From the NCBI GenBank assembly GCA_018240465.1, contig JAFEFS010000059.1:25514-89513 (forward strand): a stretch of DNA of 64,000 nt. The letters are read 5' to 3'. Source of the DNA: Pseudomonadota bacterium (GTDB taxonomy: Bacteria; Pseudomonadota; Gammaproteobacteria; Xanthomonadales; Rhodanobacteraceae). The translations under genes were made by a program, and so were the position numbers. Positions 32,813-42,410 of the stretch are shown piece by piece; the first letter of the stretch is position 1; every line of letters begins with the position of its first letter. The notes under the pieces are model-generated. The model worked only from the letters and a program-made list of their open reading frames with translations, was not told the DNA's origin and did no database searches.

Positions 32813-35341
32813 TCATCCTTTCGGTGAAAGTATCAATTTGTACTTTGTCGCGCCGGGCAGAAACGGTGTCGGCTTGCCCTGCGCCCAATCCTCGTGGCCC
32901 GCGCCGTAGAACGGCGACAGCGGGTTGCCGCTCTGTCCGCCGGGCATGTGGAAATAGCCGCTTTCCTCGTGCCCCGGCTGCACGCCGAAGCGTTCGCTCG
33001 CGCCGAACGTCGCACCCTGCACGCGCGGCATGTTGGCATCGCCCGGCAATTCTTCCGAAGGCATGTCGATCAGCCTGCCGAGCAGCGGCAGCGCCGCACT
33101 CAAGGGATGGTCGATATGCGTTTTCGTCACCTCGCCCCAGCGGCGCGCGGCAAGCCCGCCCGGCTGCGCGCCGAGCTTCGTGGCGACCCGCTGCGCGCAC
33201 TGGCGCAAAAGGTCGTCCCAGTCGGCGTAGCCTGGCGGCAGCAGGTACGGCGGTTTCTGCGCGAGGATCGCGTCGACCTGGTGTTCGCCCTGGAAATGCG
33301 CGGGAAACTGGAAGTCGGGGTATTTCGCGCGCACCACGGCCGCGAAGCCGCCCAGCACGGTGTCGATCACCTCCAGGCGGAACGCGCGCGCGAGGCGGTA
33401 GCCGACGGAATTCGGATCCGCGCGGCCGTTCCAATCGTCGGCAAGCTTGTTCATGTCGGCGAGATCGGGCGAGCCGGCCCTCGCCAGCACGTCGCGCAGG
33501 CGCTGGTGCCATGGTTGCAGGAACACGGCGCGGTCGTCGAGCTGGATGGCGAGGAAATCGGCCGGCGCGAATTGCTGCTTTGCCTGCAGGTCGTCGCGGA
33601 TCTGGCGCTGGCGCGCGCCGAGATCGAAGCCGCCGTCGCCGACCCGGGCATAGTCGGGTGAATCGAAATCGAGCGTGCGCGAATTCGCCGTCCAGACGCG
33701 CGCCGCGGGCGGATTGGTCACCCGCGGATAGTCGGCCGGATCGAGCCAGCCGTCCCAGCCGCTGCCGGGCTGGCTCCAATCGCAGGGCAGTTGCGGATCG
33801 CAGGTGCCGGTGCGATGCGGAATGCGTCCGGCGATCGTCCAGCCGACGTTGCCGGCAGCGTCGCCGACGGTGAAGTTCTGCGCCGGCATGCCGGCGCGAT
33901 TGGCGACGGCCATGGCCTCGTCCACCGACGCTGCGCAATCCAGATTGAGCAGCTCCATGTTGATGCCGCCGGGTTGCAGCGCAGTCCAGGCAAGTGCGAG
34001 CGGCGTGCCGTCGGCGTCGTCGGCGAGGATCGGGCCCCACTGCGTGTCGCGCACTTCGAGTTTCTCGTCGGGTGCGTTGTGTACTTTGATTATTTCTATA
34101 CTTTTGGTGATCGGCTGAGAGCCGTCTGCGGTGCGGTAGCGATCCTTGTCGGCCGGATCGAGGTTGACGCGCACCCAGTCGAGCCAGTCGCCGTAGCTGT
34201 TGGTGAAGCCCCAGGCGATGTGGCGGTTGCTGCCGGCGACGAGCGCGGGCAGGCCGGGCAGGGTGACGCCGGTCAGATCGATGTCTGCGCCCGCGCGGTG
34301 CGGGTCGGGATATTGCAGGCGCGCGCGGAACCAGATGTTCGGCACGCGCAGGTTGAGATGCATGTCGTTGGCGACCATCGCCGCGCCGTTCCGGGTCAGC
34401 GTTCCGCCGACCGCGAAGTTGTTGCTGCCGAGCACCTGCCATTCCCCCTCTCCCTCAAGCGAAGCTTCGGGGAGAGGGTAGGGAGGGCGGGGCTTTTCCC
34501 TTTTCTCTCGCGATGAGGCCAAGATCAAAAGCGCCTCCTCACTCTGTACCCTCTCTCCCGACGATGGAGCCGTCGCGGGAGAGGGGATGTGGTCGGCGAG
34601 CTTGAGCCGCTTCGCATCGGCCTTGCGCAGGTCGATGTCGCCTTCCGGCGGCAGCGCCGGCAGTGGCATCTGCGCGCCGGCCAGCGGCGCGTCCCACGGG
34701 CCGCTGGCCGTACGCAGGAACGTGAACACGCTCTGCGGCAGCGCGGCCCGCATCTTCGCGTATGCCAATTCGCGCGCGTTGGTCGAGTCGTTCAGGTCGA
34801 AGAACATCGCGTCGAGCACGAGGATGGAGTCGGCTTCGTTCCACGGCCGCGGCGTTGCGCCGAGCAGCCAGTATTCCCACGGCCGTGATGCAAGCGCGGC
34901 GAGGCCGTCGTTGACGCCGTCGCGGTAGGCGGCGATATCGGCATGCTGCTCGGGCGGCAACGATGCGAGCAGGGCCTCGGCGCGTGCGCGCATGCGGAAC
35001 GCACGCCGCTGCCGGTCGAGCTTCAGCGTGGCCGTGCCGACAAGTTCGGACAGCTCGCCCGCGGCCGCGCGGCGCATCAGGTCCATCGCGAAGAATCGCT
35101 CCTGTGCGTGCACATAGCCTAGCGCCCGGGACACGTCGGTGCGGCTTTGGCCGTGAATTGTTGCCGTGCCCTGCGCATCGCGCTCGATCGATACGGGTTG
35201 TTTCAACCCTTGTGTCTGCGCCGTTCCGTCCAGCGGAGGCAGGCTGGCGCGAACAAGCAGGAAGGCCGCCACCGCGGCAGCGACGAGGAGGACGACGAGA
35301 GCCGCAGAAACTCGCGCGATGACGCGCAGGATGCGATGCAT
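32813..35341 (-). CDS. Penicillin acylase family N-terminal-nucleophile hydrolase
   Basis: Secreted or membrane-anchored Ntn-hydrolase, 842 aa. An N-terminal hydrophobic segment (ALVVLLVAAAVAAFLLV) acts as signal or anchor. The alpha-chain region holds LGYVHAQERFFAMDLMRR, and autocleavage would expose Ser306 of GSNNFAVGG as nucleophile. The beta chain has AWGFTNSYGDWLDWV and FHMPGGQSGNPLSPFYGAGH. Related enzymes hydrolyse beta-lactams or acyl-homoserine lactones; the substrate here is unknown. A Pro/Glu/Arg-rich stretch at residues 253-300, right before the nucleophile, is translated repeat DNA (see 34442-34585). Confidence 0.9.
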   Translation of the reverse strand: MHRILRVIARVSAALVVLLVAAAVAAFLLVRASLPPLDGTAQTQGLKQPVSIERDAQGTATIHGQSRTDVSRALGYVHAQERFFAMDLMRRAAAGELSELVGTATLKLDRQRRAFRMRARAEALLASLPPEQHADIAAYRDGVNDGLAALASRPWEYWLLGATPRPWNEADSILVLDAMFFDLNDSTNARELAYAKMRAALPQSVFTFLRTASGPWDAPLAGAQMPLPALPPEGDIDLRKADAKRLKLADHIPSPATAPSSGERVQSEEALLILASSREKREKPRPPYPLPEASLEGEGEWQVLGSNNFAVGGTLTRNGAAMVANDMHLNLRVPNIWFRARLQYPDPHRAGADIDLTGVTLPGLPALVAGSNRHIAWGFTNSYGDWLDWVRVNLDPADKDRYRTADGSQPITKSIEIIKVHNAPDEKLEVRDTQWGPILADDADGTPLALAWTALQPGGINMELLNLDCAASVDEAMAVANRAGMPAQNFTVGDAAGNVGWTIAGRIPHRTGTCDPQLPCDWSQPGSGWDGWLDPADYPRVTNPPAARVWTANSRTLDFDSPDYARVGDGGFDLGARQRQIRDDLQAKQQFAPADFLAIQLDDRAVFLQPWHQRLRDVLARAGSPDLADMNKLADDWNGRADPNSVGYRLARAFRLEVIDTVLGGFAAVVRAKYPDFQFPAHFQGEHQVDAILAQKPPYLLPPGYADWDDLLRQCAQRVATKLGAQPGGLAARRWGEVTKTHIDHPLSAALPLLGRLIDMPSEELPGDANMPRVQGATFGASERFGVQPGHEESGYFHMPGGQSGNPLSPFYGAGHEDWAQGKPTPFLPGATKYKLILSPKG
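34442..34585. repeat. Palindromic repeat element inserted in frame in the acylase gene
   Basis: Two hairpins sit inside the coding sequence. 34445-34454 (CCCCTCTCCC) pairs with 34469-34478 (GGGGAGAGGG), and 34549-34560 (CCCTCTCTCCCG) pairs with 34576-34586 (CGGGAGAGGGG). Units of this kind (CCTCAC..., CTCTCCCG...CGGGAGAGG) are normally intergenic. The 144-nt insertion keeps the frame and encodes about 48 residues that fall in the spacer between the alpha and beta chains, a segment removed during maturation in this family. Confidence 0.75.
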
Positions 35342-35348
35342 GGTGTTC

Positions 35349-36494
35349 CTAGGTTGCCTGGGCGAGCACGGCGCGAACGGCCGCGAGATCCACGTCCGGC
35401 ACGACGTCCGCCTTGCCGACGCCGCGCCAGAGGATCAAGCGCAGGCTGCCGGAAAGATTCTTCTTGTCGAGTTGCATCAGGCCGATGAGCCGGTCCGGGT
35501 CGAGGCCCGCGGGAACCGTCGTCGGCAATCCGAAACGCTCGAGCAGTGCGACGAGACGGTGCGTGTCCGCAGCCGCCGCGCGGCCGAGATTCGCCGACAG
35601 CCGCGCGGCGAGCACCATGCCGACCGCGACGGCTTCGCCGTGCAGCAGGCCGCCGTAGCCCATCGCCGTTTCGATCGCGTGGCCGAAGGTGTGGCCCAGG
35701 TTGAGCAAGGCGCGCTCGCCCTGCTCGGTCTCGTCGCGGGCGACGATGCCGGCCTTCTGCCGACAGCAGTGTGCGATCGTCGCGGTCAGCGCCTCGCCTT
35801 CGCGCGCGAGCAGCGCGTCGGCGTTGCGTTCGAGCCCGGCGAAGAACTCCGCGTCGCCGAGCGCGCCGTACTTGATCACCTCGGCGAAACCGGCGCGCAA
35901 TTCGCGCGCAGGCAGGGTCGCGAGGGTGTCGGTATCGGCGATCACCGCGCGTGGCTGGTGGAATGCGCCGACCAGGTTCTTGCCCTGCGCCAGGTCGACC
36001 GCGGTCTTGCCGCCGACCGAGGAGTCGACCATCGCCAGCAAGGTCGTCGGAACCTGGACGAAGGCGATGCCGCGCATCCAGCACGCCGCGGCGAAGCCAG
36101 CCAGATCGCCGATGACGCCGCCGCCGAGGGCGATGATGGTCGCATCGCGATTGGCTTTCATCGCGGCCAGCGCGTCGAATACCTGCGCCGCGCTGGCGAG
36201 CGTCTTGAATGCCTCGCCGTCCGGAAGCAGCAGCCGGGTGACAGTCATCCCCGGGAGCGAAGCGCGGTGTTCTCCCTGCAGGACGTCATCGCCGCGGTGG
36301 AGCAGCGCATTTTCCAGACGTTCGAGATAGAGCGGAGCGACGACGTCGTTGCTGACGATCAGCGCATGGCGGCCGCAGATCGCGGCGGCGATCCGCGGTG
36401 CATCGCCGAGCAGGCCGGCGCCGATCGCGATCGGGTAGCTGCGCGCGCCGAGTTCGACGCCAAGCTCGATGGGCGCAACCGGCGCAGCGGTCAT
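35349..36494 (-). CDS. aroB: 3-dehydroquinate synthase
   Basis: NAD- and metal-dependent second step of the shikimate pathway. 381 aa from the ATG at 36494, which overlaps the aroK stop. Hallmarks: [70 protein letters not shown], and metal-binding [12 protein letters not shown] and [11 protein letters not shown]. Forms the usual aroK-aroB pair. Confidence 0.96.
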   Translation of the reverse strand: MTAAPVAPIELGVELGARSYPIAIGAGLLGDAPRIAAAICGRHALIVSNDVVAPLYLERLENALLHRGDDVLQGEHRASLPGMTVTRLLLPDGEAFKTLASAAQVFDALAAMKANRDATIIALGGGVIGDLAGFAAACWMRGIAFVQVPTTLLAMVDSSVGGKTAVDLAQGKNLVGAFHQPRAVIADTDTLATLPARELRAGFAEVIKYGALGDAEFFAGLERNADALLAREGEALTATIAHCCRQKAGIVARDETEQGERALLNLGHTFGHAIETAMGYGGLLHGEAVAVGMVLAARLSANLGRAAAADTHRLVALLERFGLPTTVPAGLDPDRLIGLMQLDKKNLSGSLRLILWRGVGKADVVPDVDLAAVRAVLAQAT

Positions 36495-37054
36495 GCCGCC
36501 TGCTCCGGCGCGGCCTGCGCGGAGCCGCGTCGCCACTGCGCGTTCAGTTCCTCGACGAGGCGCCGCGCCGTGGCGCCACTGCTGCCGTTGAAGCCGGTCG
36601 GCATGACGAGGTCGGCGGTTTCGCGGTACAGCGGCTCGCGTTCGGCGGCGAGTCGGGCCAGGCGCTCGCGCCGGTCGGGCCCGGCGAGCAGCGGGCGTTT
36701 GCGGTCGTGGGCGAGACGTTTCAATTGCTGTTCGATCGTGGTTTCGAGGTAGACGACGTAGCCGCGCTCGCGCAGATGCCGACGGTTGTCCGCGGCAAGG
36801 ACCGCGCCGCCACCGGTCGACAGCACGATGCCCGGCCGTGCACTGAATTCGGCCAGCAGTTCGGTCTCGCGCTTGCGGAAACCGGCTTCGCCCTCGAGTT
36901 CGAAGATCAGTGGGATCGTCGCGCCGCTGTGCTCTTCGATCTCGTGGTCGAGGTCGTGGAAGTCGAGACCGAGCTGCGCGGCCACGCGCCGTCCGACCGT
37001 GGTCTTGCCGGCGCCCATCGGGCCGATCAGGAAGAGGCTGGGGGCGGGGTTCAT
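36491..37054 (-). CDS. aroK: Shikimate kinase
   Basis: ATP-dependent phosphorylation of shikimate. 187 aa starting [20 protein letters not shown] (P-loop). The shikimate-binding Asp lies in [13 protein letters not shown], and [18 protein letters not shown] and the lid Arg region RKRPLLAG follow. An upstream in-frame ATG at 37126 would add 24 poorly conserved residues. Coupled to aroB by a 4-nt overlap. Confidence 0.95.
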   Translation of the reverse strand: MNPAPSLFLIGPMGAGKTTVGRRVAAQLGLDFHDLDHEIEEHSGATIPLIFELEGEAGFRKRETELLAEFSARPGIVLSTGGGAVLAADNRRHLRERGYVVYLETTIEQQLKRLAHDRKRPLLAGPDRRERLARLAAEREPLYRETADLVMPTGFNGSSGATARRLVEELNAQWRRGSAQAAPEQAA

Positions 37055-37190
37055 GGGCTGGGAGTCGTGGGCGGGAAAAAGGAAACGGGGAGCGGCCAAT
37101 CGCGGGTTTCCGCTGGCCGGGCCCAATTCTACAAAGACCCGGCGTTTTTCGGGATAATATCTCCGCTCGTCGTTTATCGCTCACCGCCCC

Positions 37191-37700
37191 ATGTTCCGTT
37201 TCATCGCCATCTTTCTCGGCATGCTCGTCGCGCTGTTCGCGATCGAGTTGCTGCAGCCGGTGCAGCGGCACGTCATCGTCCCGTTCACGGGTGCCCTCGC
37301 GCACGTGGCGGTGTGGATCATGCAATTGTTCGACGGCAACGTCGTCGCCCAGCTCAACAGCATCCGCCGCGGCATCGATGGCCCGGGCATCGAGATCGTC
37401 GCCGGCTGCAACGGCGTCGAGGCGGTGCTGATCCTGGTCTCGGCCGTGCTCGCGTTTCCGGCACCGTGGAAGCACAAGCTCGCCGGCATCGGCATCGGCT
37501 TCGTCGCGATCCAGGCGCTCAACCTCGTGCGCATCATCAGCCTGTATTACCTGCTGCTGTGGAACCGGGTCTGGTTCGACTGGTTCCATCTCTATCTGTG
37601 GCAGGCGCTGATCATCCTCGATGCGCTCGTGTTCTGGCTGGTCTGGCTGCGCTGGCTGCCTCGCGCAAATCAGGCGCCGCCGCTTGCTGCGACCGCATAA
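37191..37700 (+). CDS. xrtH: Exosortase H-like membrane transpeptidase
   Basis: A 169-aa polytopic membrane protein, mostly hydrophobic. It shows the exosortase/archaeosortase triad: Cys73 in [13 protein letters not shown], Arg114 in [11 protein letters not shown], and His133 in DWFHLYLWQ. The short length with a single core domain and this motif context match exosortase H, which sorts IPTLxxWG-CTERM proteins to the cell surface. No target gene is adjacent. The likely target in this window is the protein at 53880-54815. Divergent from aroK; the subfamily is assigned from memory of the family. Confidence 0.8.
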   Translation: MFRFIAIFLGMLVALFAIELLQPVQRHVIVPFTGALAHVAVWIMQLFDGNVVAQLNSIRRGIDGPGIEIVAGCNGVEAVLILVSAVLAFPAPWKHKLAGIGIGFVAIQALNLVRIISLYYLLLWNRVWFDWFHLYLWQALIILDALVFWLVWLRWLPRANQAPPLAATA

Positions 37701-37778
37701 GCCTTTCCTCGCCGCCGGCACTAGACTGGCCCGACGCACGGCGCGTTGCCGCGCGCATCGTTGATGGAGGCTGGTCTC

Positions 37779-37982
37779 ATGACGGTAGCGAAGGTGATCG
37801 AAATTTCATCGTCCTCGTCCAAGGGCATCGAGGATGCGGTGAAGGACGGCTTGAAGCGCGCGGCGAAGACGATCAACAACATCAAGGGCGCCTGGGTCAA
37901 CGACATCAAGGTGATGACCGACGATGCCGGCAAGGTGACCGAATGGCGCGTCAACATGCGCGTCAACTTCGTGCTCGACTAG
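37779..37982 (+). CDS. Dodecin family flavin-binding protein
   Basis: 67-aa small protein from an ATG with GGAGG 9 nt upstream. Sequence [20 protein letters not shown], then [20 protein letters not shown] and [13 protein letters not shown], matches dodecins, which form hollow dodecamers that store or buffer flavins (or CoA). The flavin-stacking Trp is in GAWVND. A longer in-frame start at 37746 lacks conservation. Confidence 0.9.
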   Translation: MTVAKVIEISSSSSKGIEDAVKDGLKRAAKTINNIKGAWVNDIKVMTDDAGKVTEWRVNMRVNFVLD

Positions 37983-38050
37983 AAGTTGCGGATCGCGGCA
38001 GCCCGTCGCACCCGCGGCGGGCCGGATGCGCGGCGTGCTAGCATTTCACG

Positions 38051-38665
38051 ATGGGCACGACGCACAATCATTCCGATCCGATCCGGCTCGAGGCGATCGC
38101 GCAGTTTCGCGATTTGCTCGCCGAAGCCGGCGCCGCCGGCGAACCCGAACCGACCGCGATGACCCTGGCCACGGCCGACGCTGCGGGCCGCGTCAGCGCG
38201 CGCATCGTCCTGCTCAAGGCGGTCGACGAACGCGGCTTCGTGTTCTACACCAACTACGAGAGCGCCAAGGCGGGCGAACTCGCCGCGCATCCACAAACCG
38301 CGTTGTGCTTCCTGTGGAAGACGCTGCGCCATGTCGTCCAGGTGCGCGTCGAGGGCGAGGTCGAGAAGGCCGGAGCCGGGGAAGCCGATGCCTATTTCGC
38401 CTCGCGCCCGCGCGAGAGCCGCATCGGCGCGTGGGCGTCGAAGCAATCGCAGACGCTGCCCGATCGTGCCGAACTGGATGCACGCATCGCCGAAACCGAG
38501 CAGCGCTACGCCGGCGCCGAGGTGCCGCGGCCGCCGTTCTGGGGCGGCTACCGTCTCGTGCCCGACATGCTCGAATTCTGGTTCGGCCAGCGCGCGCGCC
38601 TGCACGATCGCGTGCGCTACGCGCGCGGCGAGCGCGGATGGCAGAAGTGCCTGCTGTATCCGTGA
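38051..38665 (+). CDS. pdxH: Pyridoxine/pyridoxamine 5'-phosphate oxidase
   Basis: FMN-dependent oxidase making pyridoxal phosphate. 204 aa, normal length. FMN-binding RIVLLKAVDERGFVFYTNYE with SAKAGEL, substrate-binding RPRESRIGAWASKQSQ, and the C-terminal signature EFWFGQRARLHDRVRY. Follows dodecin by 68 bp in the same direction, a plausible flavin link though it may be chance. Confidence 0.95.
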   Translation: MGTTHNHSDPIRLEAIAQFRDLLAEAGAAGEPEPTAMTLATADAAGRVSARIVLLKAVDERGFVFYTNYESAKAGELAAHPQTALCFLWKTLRHVVQVRVEGEVEKAGAGEADAYFASRPRESRIGAWASKQSQTLPDRAELDARIAETEQRYAGAEVPRPPFWGGYRLVPDMLEFWFGQRARLHDRVRYARGERGWQKCLLYP

Positions 38666-38672
38666 CCTCGCG

Positions 38673-39470
38673 ATGCCGGGGCCGCAGCGCATCGTCTGCC
38701 TGACCGAGGAGCCGACCGAGGTCCTCTACGCGATCGGCGAGGAACACCGCATCGTCGGCATCTCCGGCTTCACCGTGCGGCCGCCGCGCGCGCGCAGGGA
38801 AAAGCCCAGGGTCAGCGCATTCACCAGCGCGAAGATCGGCGAGATCCTCAAGCTCAATCCCGACCTCGTCATTGGTTTCTCCGACATCCAGGCCGATATC
38901 GCGCGCGAGTTGATCCGTGCCGGCGTCGAGGTCTGGATCAGCAATCATCGCTCGCTCGCCGGCATTCTCGACTACATCCGTCGCCTCGGTGCGCTGGTCG
39001 GTGCCGTGGACAAGGCCACGGCGCTCGTGCTCGCCGCGGAAGAAAGAATCGCGCAGGTCGAACGCCTCGCGAAGATGCTGCCGCGGCGCCCGCGCGTCTA
39101 TTTCGAGGAATGGGACGAGCCGATGATCTCGGGCATACGCTGGGTCGCCGAGCTCGTGCGCATTGCCGGTGGCGACGACGCCTTTCCCGAGCTTGCGGAA
39201 AAGCCGCTGGCGCGCGACCGCATCATTGCCGATCCGGCCGAGGTAGTCCGCCGCGCCCCGGAAATCATCATCGGCTCGTGGTGCGGCAAGCGCTTCCGCG
39301 CCGACAAGGTTGCGGCGCGCGCGGGTTGGGATGCGATCGCCGCGGTGCGCGACGGCGAACTGCACGAAGTAAAATCGCCGATCATCCTGCAGCCCGGCCC
39401 GGCCGCGCTGTTCGATGGCCTGGAGGCCCTGCATCGTATCGTCGCGGCGTGGGCGCAGAAGGCGCGATGA
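38673..39470 (+). CDS. BtuF-like periplasmic-binding-protein fold protein without signal peptide
   Basis: 265-aa cobalamin/iron-siderophore binding-protein fold. The protein starts MPGPQRIVCLTEEPTEVLYA, so the fold begins immediately and no secretion signal precedes it. Typical segments: IVGISGFTVRPP, IGEILKLNPDLVIGFSDIQA and VRRAPEIIIGSWCG. No ABC permease or ATPase is adjacent. It may be a cytoplasmic ligand-binding protein or lie downstream of an unrecognised start. It lies 7 bp after pdxH. Confidence 0.8.
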   Translation: MPGPQRIVCLTEEPTEVLYAIGEEHRIVGISGFTVRPPRARREKPRVSAFTSAKIGEILKLNPDLVIGFSDIQADIARELIRAGVEVWISNHRSLAGILDYIRRLGALVGAVDKATALVLAAEERIAQVERLAKMLPRRPRVYFEEWDEPMISGIRWVAELVRIAGGDDAFPELAEKPLARDRIIADPAEVVRRAPEIIIGSWCGKRFRADKVAARAGWDAIAAVRDGELHEVKSPIILQPGPAALFDGLEALHRIVAAWAQKAR

Positions 39471-39493
39471 CCGGCACCAACGAGGGGATGAAG

Positions 39494-40171
39494 ATGAAAA
39501 CGATTGCGAAACCCGTGGCGGGCCTGGCGCTCGCGCTGATCTGTGCCGCCTGCTCGCATATTCCGTTGTTCGGCCGCGGGGGCGGCAAGGACGAAGCGGC
39601 CGCGGCGGCCCCGGCAGAGAAACCTGCGCCTGCTGCAGTGGCGAAAACCGAAGCCGCCACGCCCGCTGCGCCGCCGGCCGACGCGGTGGGCGCCCGCGGC
39701 GCGCCGACTCGAGTCGAGGCGTCCGCACCCGGACACATCGAGCTCAAGTACGCGTTCCAGTCCAGCGCGGCGCCGGATCGCGTTTACACTGCGATCATCG
39801 GTGTCGCGCGCTGGTGGGACTCGAGCCACACCTACTCCGGCAACGCATCGAACCTGTCGCTGGATGCGCGCGCGGGCGGCTGTTGGTGCGAACAGCTCGC
39901 CGACGGCGGCAGCGTGCAGCACATGACCGTGCTGTCGGCGATGCCCGGGCGCATGCTGCGGCTGTCCGGCGGGCTCGGTCCGTTGCAGGCCGCACCGGTG
40001 ACCGCGGTGATGACCTGGACGATCAAGCGCGCCGGTACCGGCAGTGAAGTCGGCATGAGCTATCTTGTCGATGGCTACTACCCGGGCGGGCTCGACAAGG
40101 TGCGCGACGACGTCGACGCCGTGCTGAGCCAGCAGGTCGAGCGGTTGCGCGCCTACGTAGGCACGCACTAG
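39494..40171 (+). CDS. Putative lipoprotein with SRPBCC-like domain
   Basis: 225 aa from ATG 39494, chosen because GAGGGG lies 6 nt upstream; an ATG at 39467 overlapping the previous stop is possible. The N-terminal hydrophobic segment ends ALICAACSH, a lipobox-like site with Cys20. An Ala/Pro/Lys-rich linker follows, then a START/SRPBCC-type domain (LKYAFQSSAAPDRVYTAIIG, RWWDSSHTYSG, DGYYPGGLDKVRDDVD). Activator of Hsp90-like/polyketide-cyclase-like folds look similar. Ligand and role unknown. Confidence 0.7.
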   Translation: MKTIAKPVAGLALALICAACSHIPLFGRGGGKDEAAAAAPAEKPAPAAVAKTEAATPAAPPADAVGARGAPTRVEASAPGHIELKYAFQSSAAPDRVYTAIIGVARWWDSSHTYSGNASNLSLDARAGGCWCEQLADGGSVQHMTVLSAMPGRMLRLSGGLGPLQAAPVTAVMTWTIKRAGTGSEVGMSYLVDGYYPGGLDKVRDDVDAVLSQQVERLRAYVGTH

Positions 40172-40200
40172 AGACCTGCATTTGGGCGCGAGGAACGGGT

Positions 40201-42378
40201 TCAGCAAATCTTCGCGAGCAGGGCCTGCTGCGCCGAATGCGGCTTGTCTCCGCCTGGCGTCGTGCGCTCGTAGTTGCCGTCGGCCTTGAGCACCCACGCC
40301 TGGGTGTTGTCGGCGAGGTAGTTGGCGAGTGCTTCGTCGAACACGCGCCCGGCCAGGTCGGGGTCGAGGATCGGGAAGCCGGTCTCGATGCGGCGCAGCA
40401 GGTTGCGCTCCATCCAGTCCGCGCTGGAACAGTAGATCTCCGGTTCGCCGCCGTTGGCGTACCAGTAGACGCGGCTGTGCTCGAGGAAGCGGCCGACGAT
40501 CGAGCGCACGCGGATGTTCTCCGAAATGCCCGGCAGGCCCGGTCTCAGCGTGCACGCGCCGCGTACGATCAAGTCGATGCGCACGCCGGCCATCGACGCC
40601 TTGTACAGCAGTTCGATCACGCTCGGTTCGTTGAGCGCGTTCATCTTGGCGATGATGCGCGCGGGCCTGCCGGCTTTCGCGTGTTCGATTTCGCGCTCGA
40701 TCTTTTCCATCACGCTCTTGTGCAGCGTAAACGGCGATTGCAACAGACGCTTGAGCTTGATCACCGGGCCGAGACCGGATAGCTGCTGGAACAGCTTGTG
40801 CGCGTCCTCGCCGATGTCGTTGTCCGCAGTCATCAGGCCGAAGTCGGTGTAGATGCGCGAGGTGACCGTGTGGTAGTTGCCGGTCGACAGGTGCACGTAG
40901 CGGCGCAGGCCGGCCTTCTCACGGCGCACGATCAACAGGATTTTCGCGTGAGTCTTGTAACCGACCACGCCATAGACGACCTGCACGCCGGCTTCCTGCA
41001 GGCGGTTGGCGAGTGAAATGTTCGCCTCCTCGTCGAAACGCGCGCGCAGTTCGACGACGACGGTGACGTCCTTGCCCGCGCGCGCCGCATCGATCAACGA
41101 GTTGACCAGCGGCGAATCGTTGCCGGTGCGGTACAGCGTCTGCTTGATCGCGAGCACGTTCGGGTCGGCTGCGGCTTCCTTGACCAGTTCGATTACCGCG
41201 CCGAACGATTCGTACGGATGATGCAGCAGGATGTCGCGCTCGGCGATCGCATCGAACAGGCTGCGTTCAAGGGTGATCGGTGCGATCAGGCGCGGGGTGA
41301 ATTTCGGGAACTTGAGGTCGGGCCGCTCGACCTGGTCGTAGATCGCGGTGATGCGATGCACGTTGACCGGGCCGGGCAGGCGGTACACGTCCGACTCGCC
41401 GAGCTCGAAGTTGTGCATCAGATAATCGGCGACGGGTTTCGGACAGGTGTCGGCGATTTCCAGGCGCGCCGCCTTGGCGAAGCCGCGGCCGCGCAGCTCG
41501 TCGCGCAAGGCGAGCGCCAGGTTCTCGACGTCGTCCTCGTCGACGAACAGTTCGCTGTTGCGGGTGACGCGGAACTGGTATGCGCCGGTGACCTTCATGC
41601 CCGGAAACAACTCGTCGACGAACTGGTGCAGGATGCTCGACAGGAACACGAAATCGTAGGGTTTGTCCGACACGTCTTCGGGCAGGCGCACGATGCGCGG
41701 CAGCGAGCGCGGCGCGCGCAGCAGCGCCATGTGGCCCTCACGCCCGAATGCATCCTTGCCCTCGAGCGAGACGGCGAAGTTCAGCGATTTGTTGAGGATG
41801 CGCGGAAACGGGTGCGCCGGATCCAGGCCGAGCGGCGAGAGCACCGGCAACACTTCATTCTGGAAGTAGCCCTGCAGCCAGCGCGTCTGTTTGGACGTCC
41901 ACTTGTCGCGCGCGATGAAGCGGATGCCCTCGCGGTCGAGTTCGGGCAGCAGCGTGTCGTTCCAGAACGTGTACTGCGCGTGGACCAGGTCGAGCACGCG
42001 CGAGCGGATGCGCGCGAGCAACTCGGCCGGCGAGGTGCCGTCGGGCCCGGCCTTGGCATCGCCGAATGCGAGGTGATGGCGCAGGATCGCGACCTGGACT
42101 TCGAAGAACTCGTCGAGGTTCGAGTTGGAGATGCACAGGAAACGCATGCGCTCGAGCAGCGGCACCGACGCGTCCTGCGCCTGGGCGAGCACGCGGAAAT
42201 TGAATTCGAGCTGGGCGAGTTCGCGGTTGAGATAAAGCGCGGGGTCGTGCAGGTTGCGCGCCGCCGCAGCGGGGTCAGGAGCCGCGGCTGAAATGCCCTG
42301 TGCCGCGGCGGCAGGACCGAGGGCCGAGGATTGCGGGCTGGCGGCCGTCCCGAGTACGTCGGAGCGTTTGGCGTTCAT
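40201..42378 (-). CDS. ppk1: Polyphosphate kinase 1
   Basis: Makes inorganic polyphosphate from ATP through a phospho-histidine. 725 aa, usual length (about 690) plus an Ala-rich N-terminal stretch. The N domain starts ALYLNRELAQLEFNFRVL. The catalytic domains have GNDSPLVNSLIDAARAGKDV, YKTHAKILLIVRRE with the phosphorylated His, HLSTGNYHTVTSRIYTDFG, and C-terminal IRGACTL-like VRGACTLRPGLPG. It directly follows phoB-phoR, so it is likely phosphate-regulated. Confidence 0.95.
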   Translation of the reverse strand: MNAKRSDVLGTAASPQSSALGPAAAAQGISAAAPDPAAAARNLHDPALYLNRELAQLEFNFRVLAQAQDASVPLLERMRFLCISNSNLDEFFEVQVAILRHHLAFGDAKAGPDGTSPAELLARIRSRVLDLVHAQYTFWNDTLLPELDREGIRFIARDKWTSKQTRWLQGYFQNEVLPVLSPLGLDPAHPFPRILNKSLNFAVSLEGKDAFGREGHMALLRAPRSLPRIVRLPEDVSDKPYDFVFLSSILHQFVDELFPGMKVTGAYQFRVTRNSELFVDEDDVENLALALRDELRGRGFAKAARLEIADTCPKPVADYLMHNFELGESDVYRLPGPVNVHRITAIYDQVERPDLKFPKFTPRLIAPITLERSLFDAIAERDILLHHPYESFGAVIELVKEAAADPNVLAIKQTLYRTGNDSPLVNSLIDAARAGKDVTVVVELRARFDEEANISLANRLQEAGVQVVYGVVGYKTHAKILLIVRREKAGLRRYVHLSTGNYHTVTSRIYTDFGLMTADNDIGEDAHKLFQQLSGLGPVIKLKRLLQSPFTLHKSVMEKIEREIEHAKAGRPARIIAKMNALNEPSVIELLYKASMAGVRIDLIVRGACTLRPGLPGISENIRVRSIVGRFLEHSRVYWYANGGEPEIYCSSADWMERNLLRRIETGFPILDPDLAGRVFDEALANYLADNTQAWVLKADGNYERTTPGGDKPHSAQQALLAKIC

Positions 42379-42410
42379 GGCAATTCGTCGTGGATCCGTG
42401 TGAGCATCGT

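Noticed and set aside
35349..37739. A single AroK-AroB fusion protein
   Set aside because: The aroB frame stays open through aroK on the same strand, but in that frame the upstream part is meaningless. aroK is intact in another frame and ends with a TGATG overlap to aroB.
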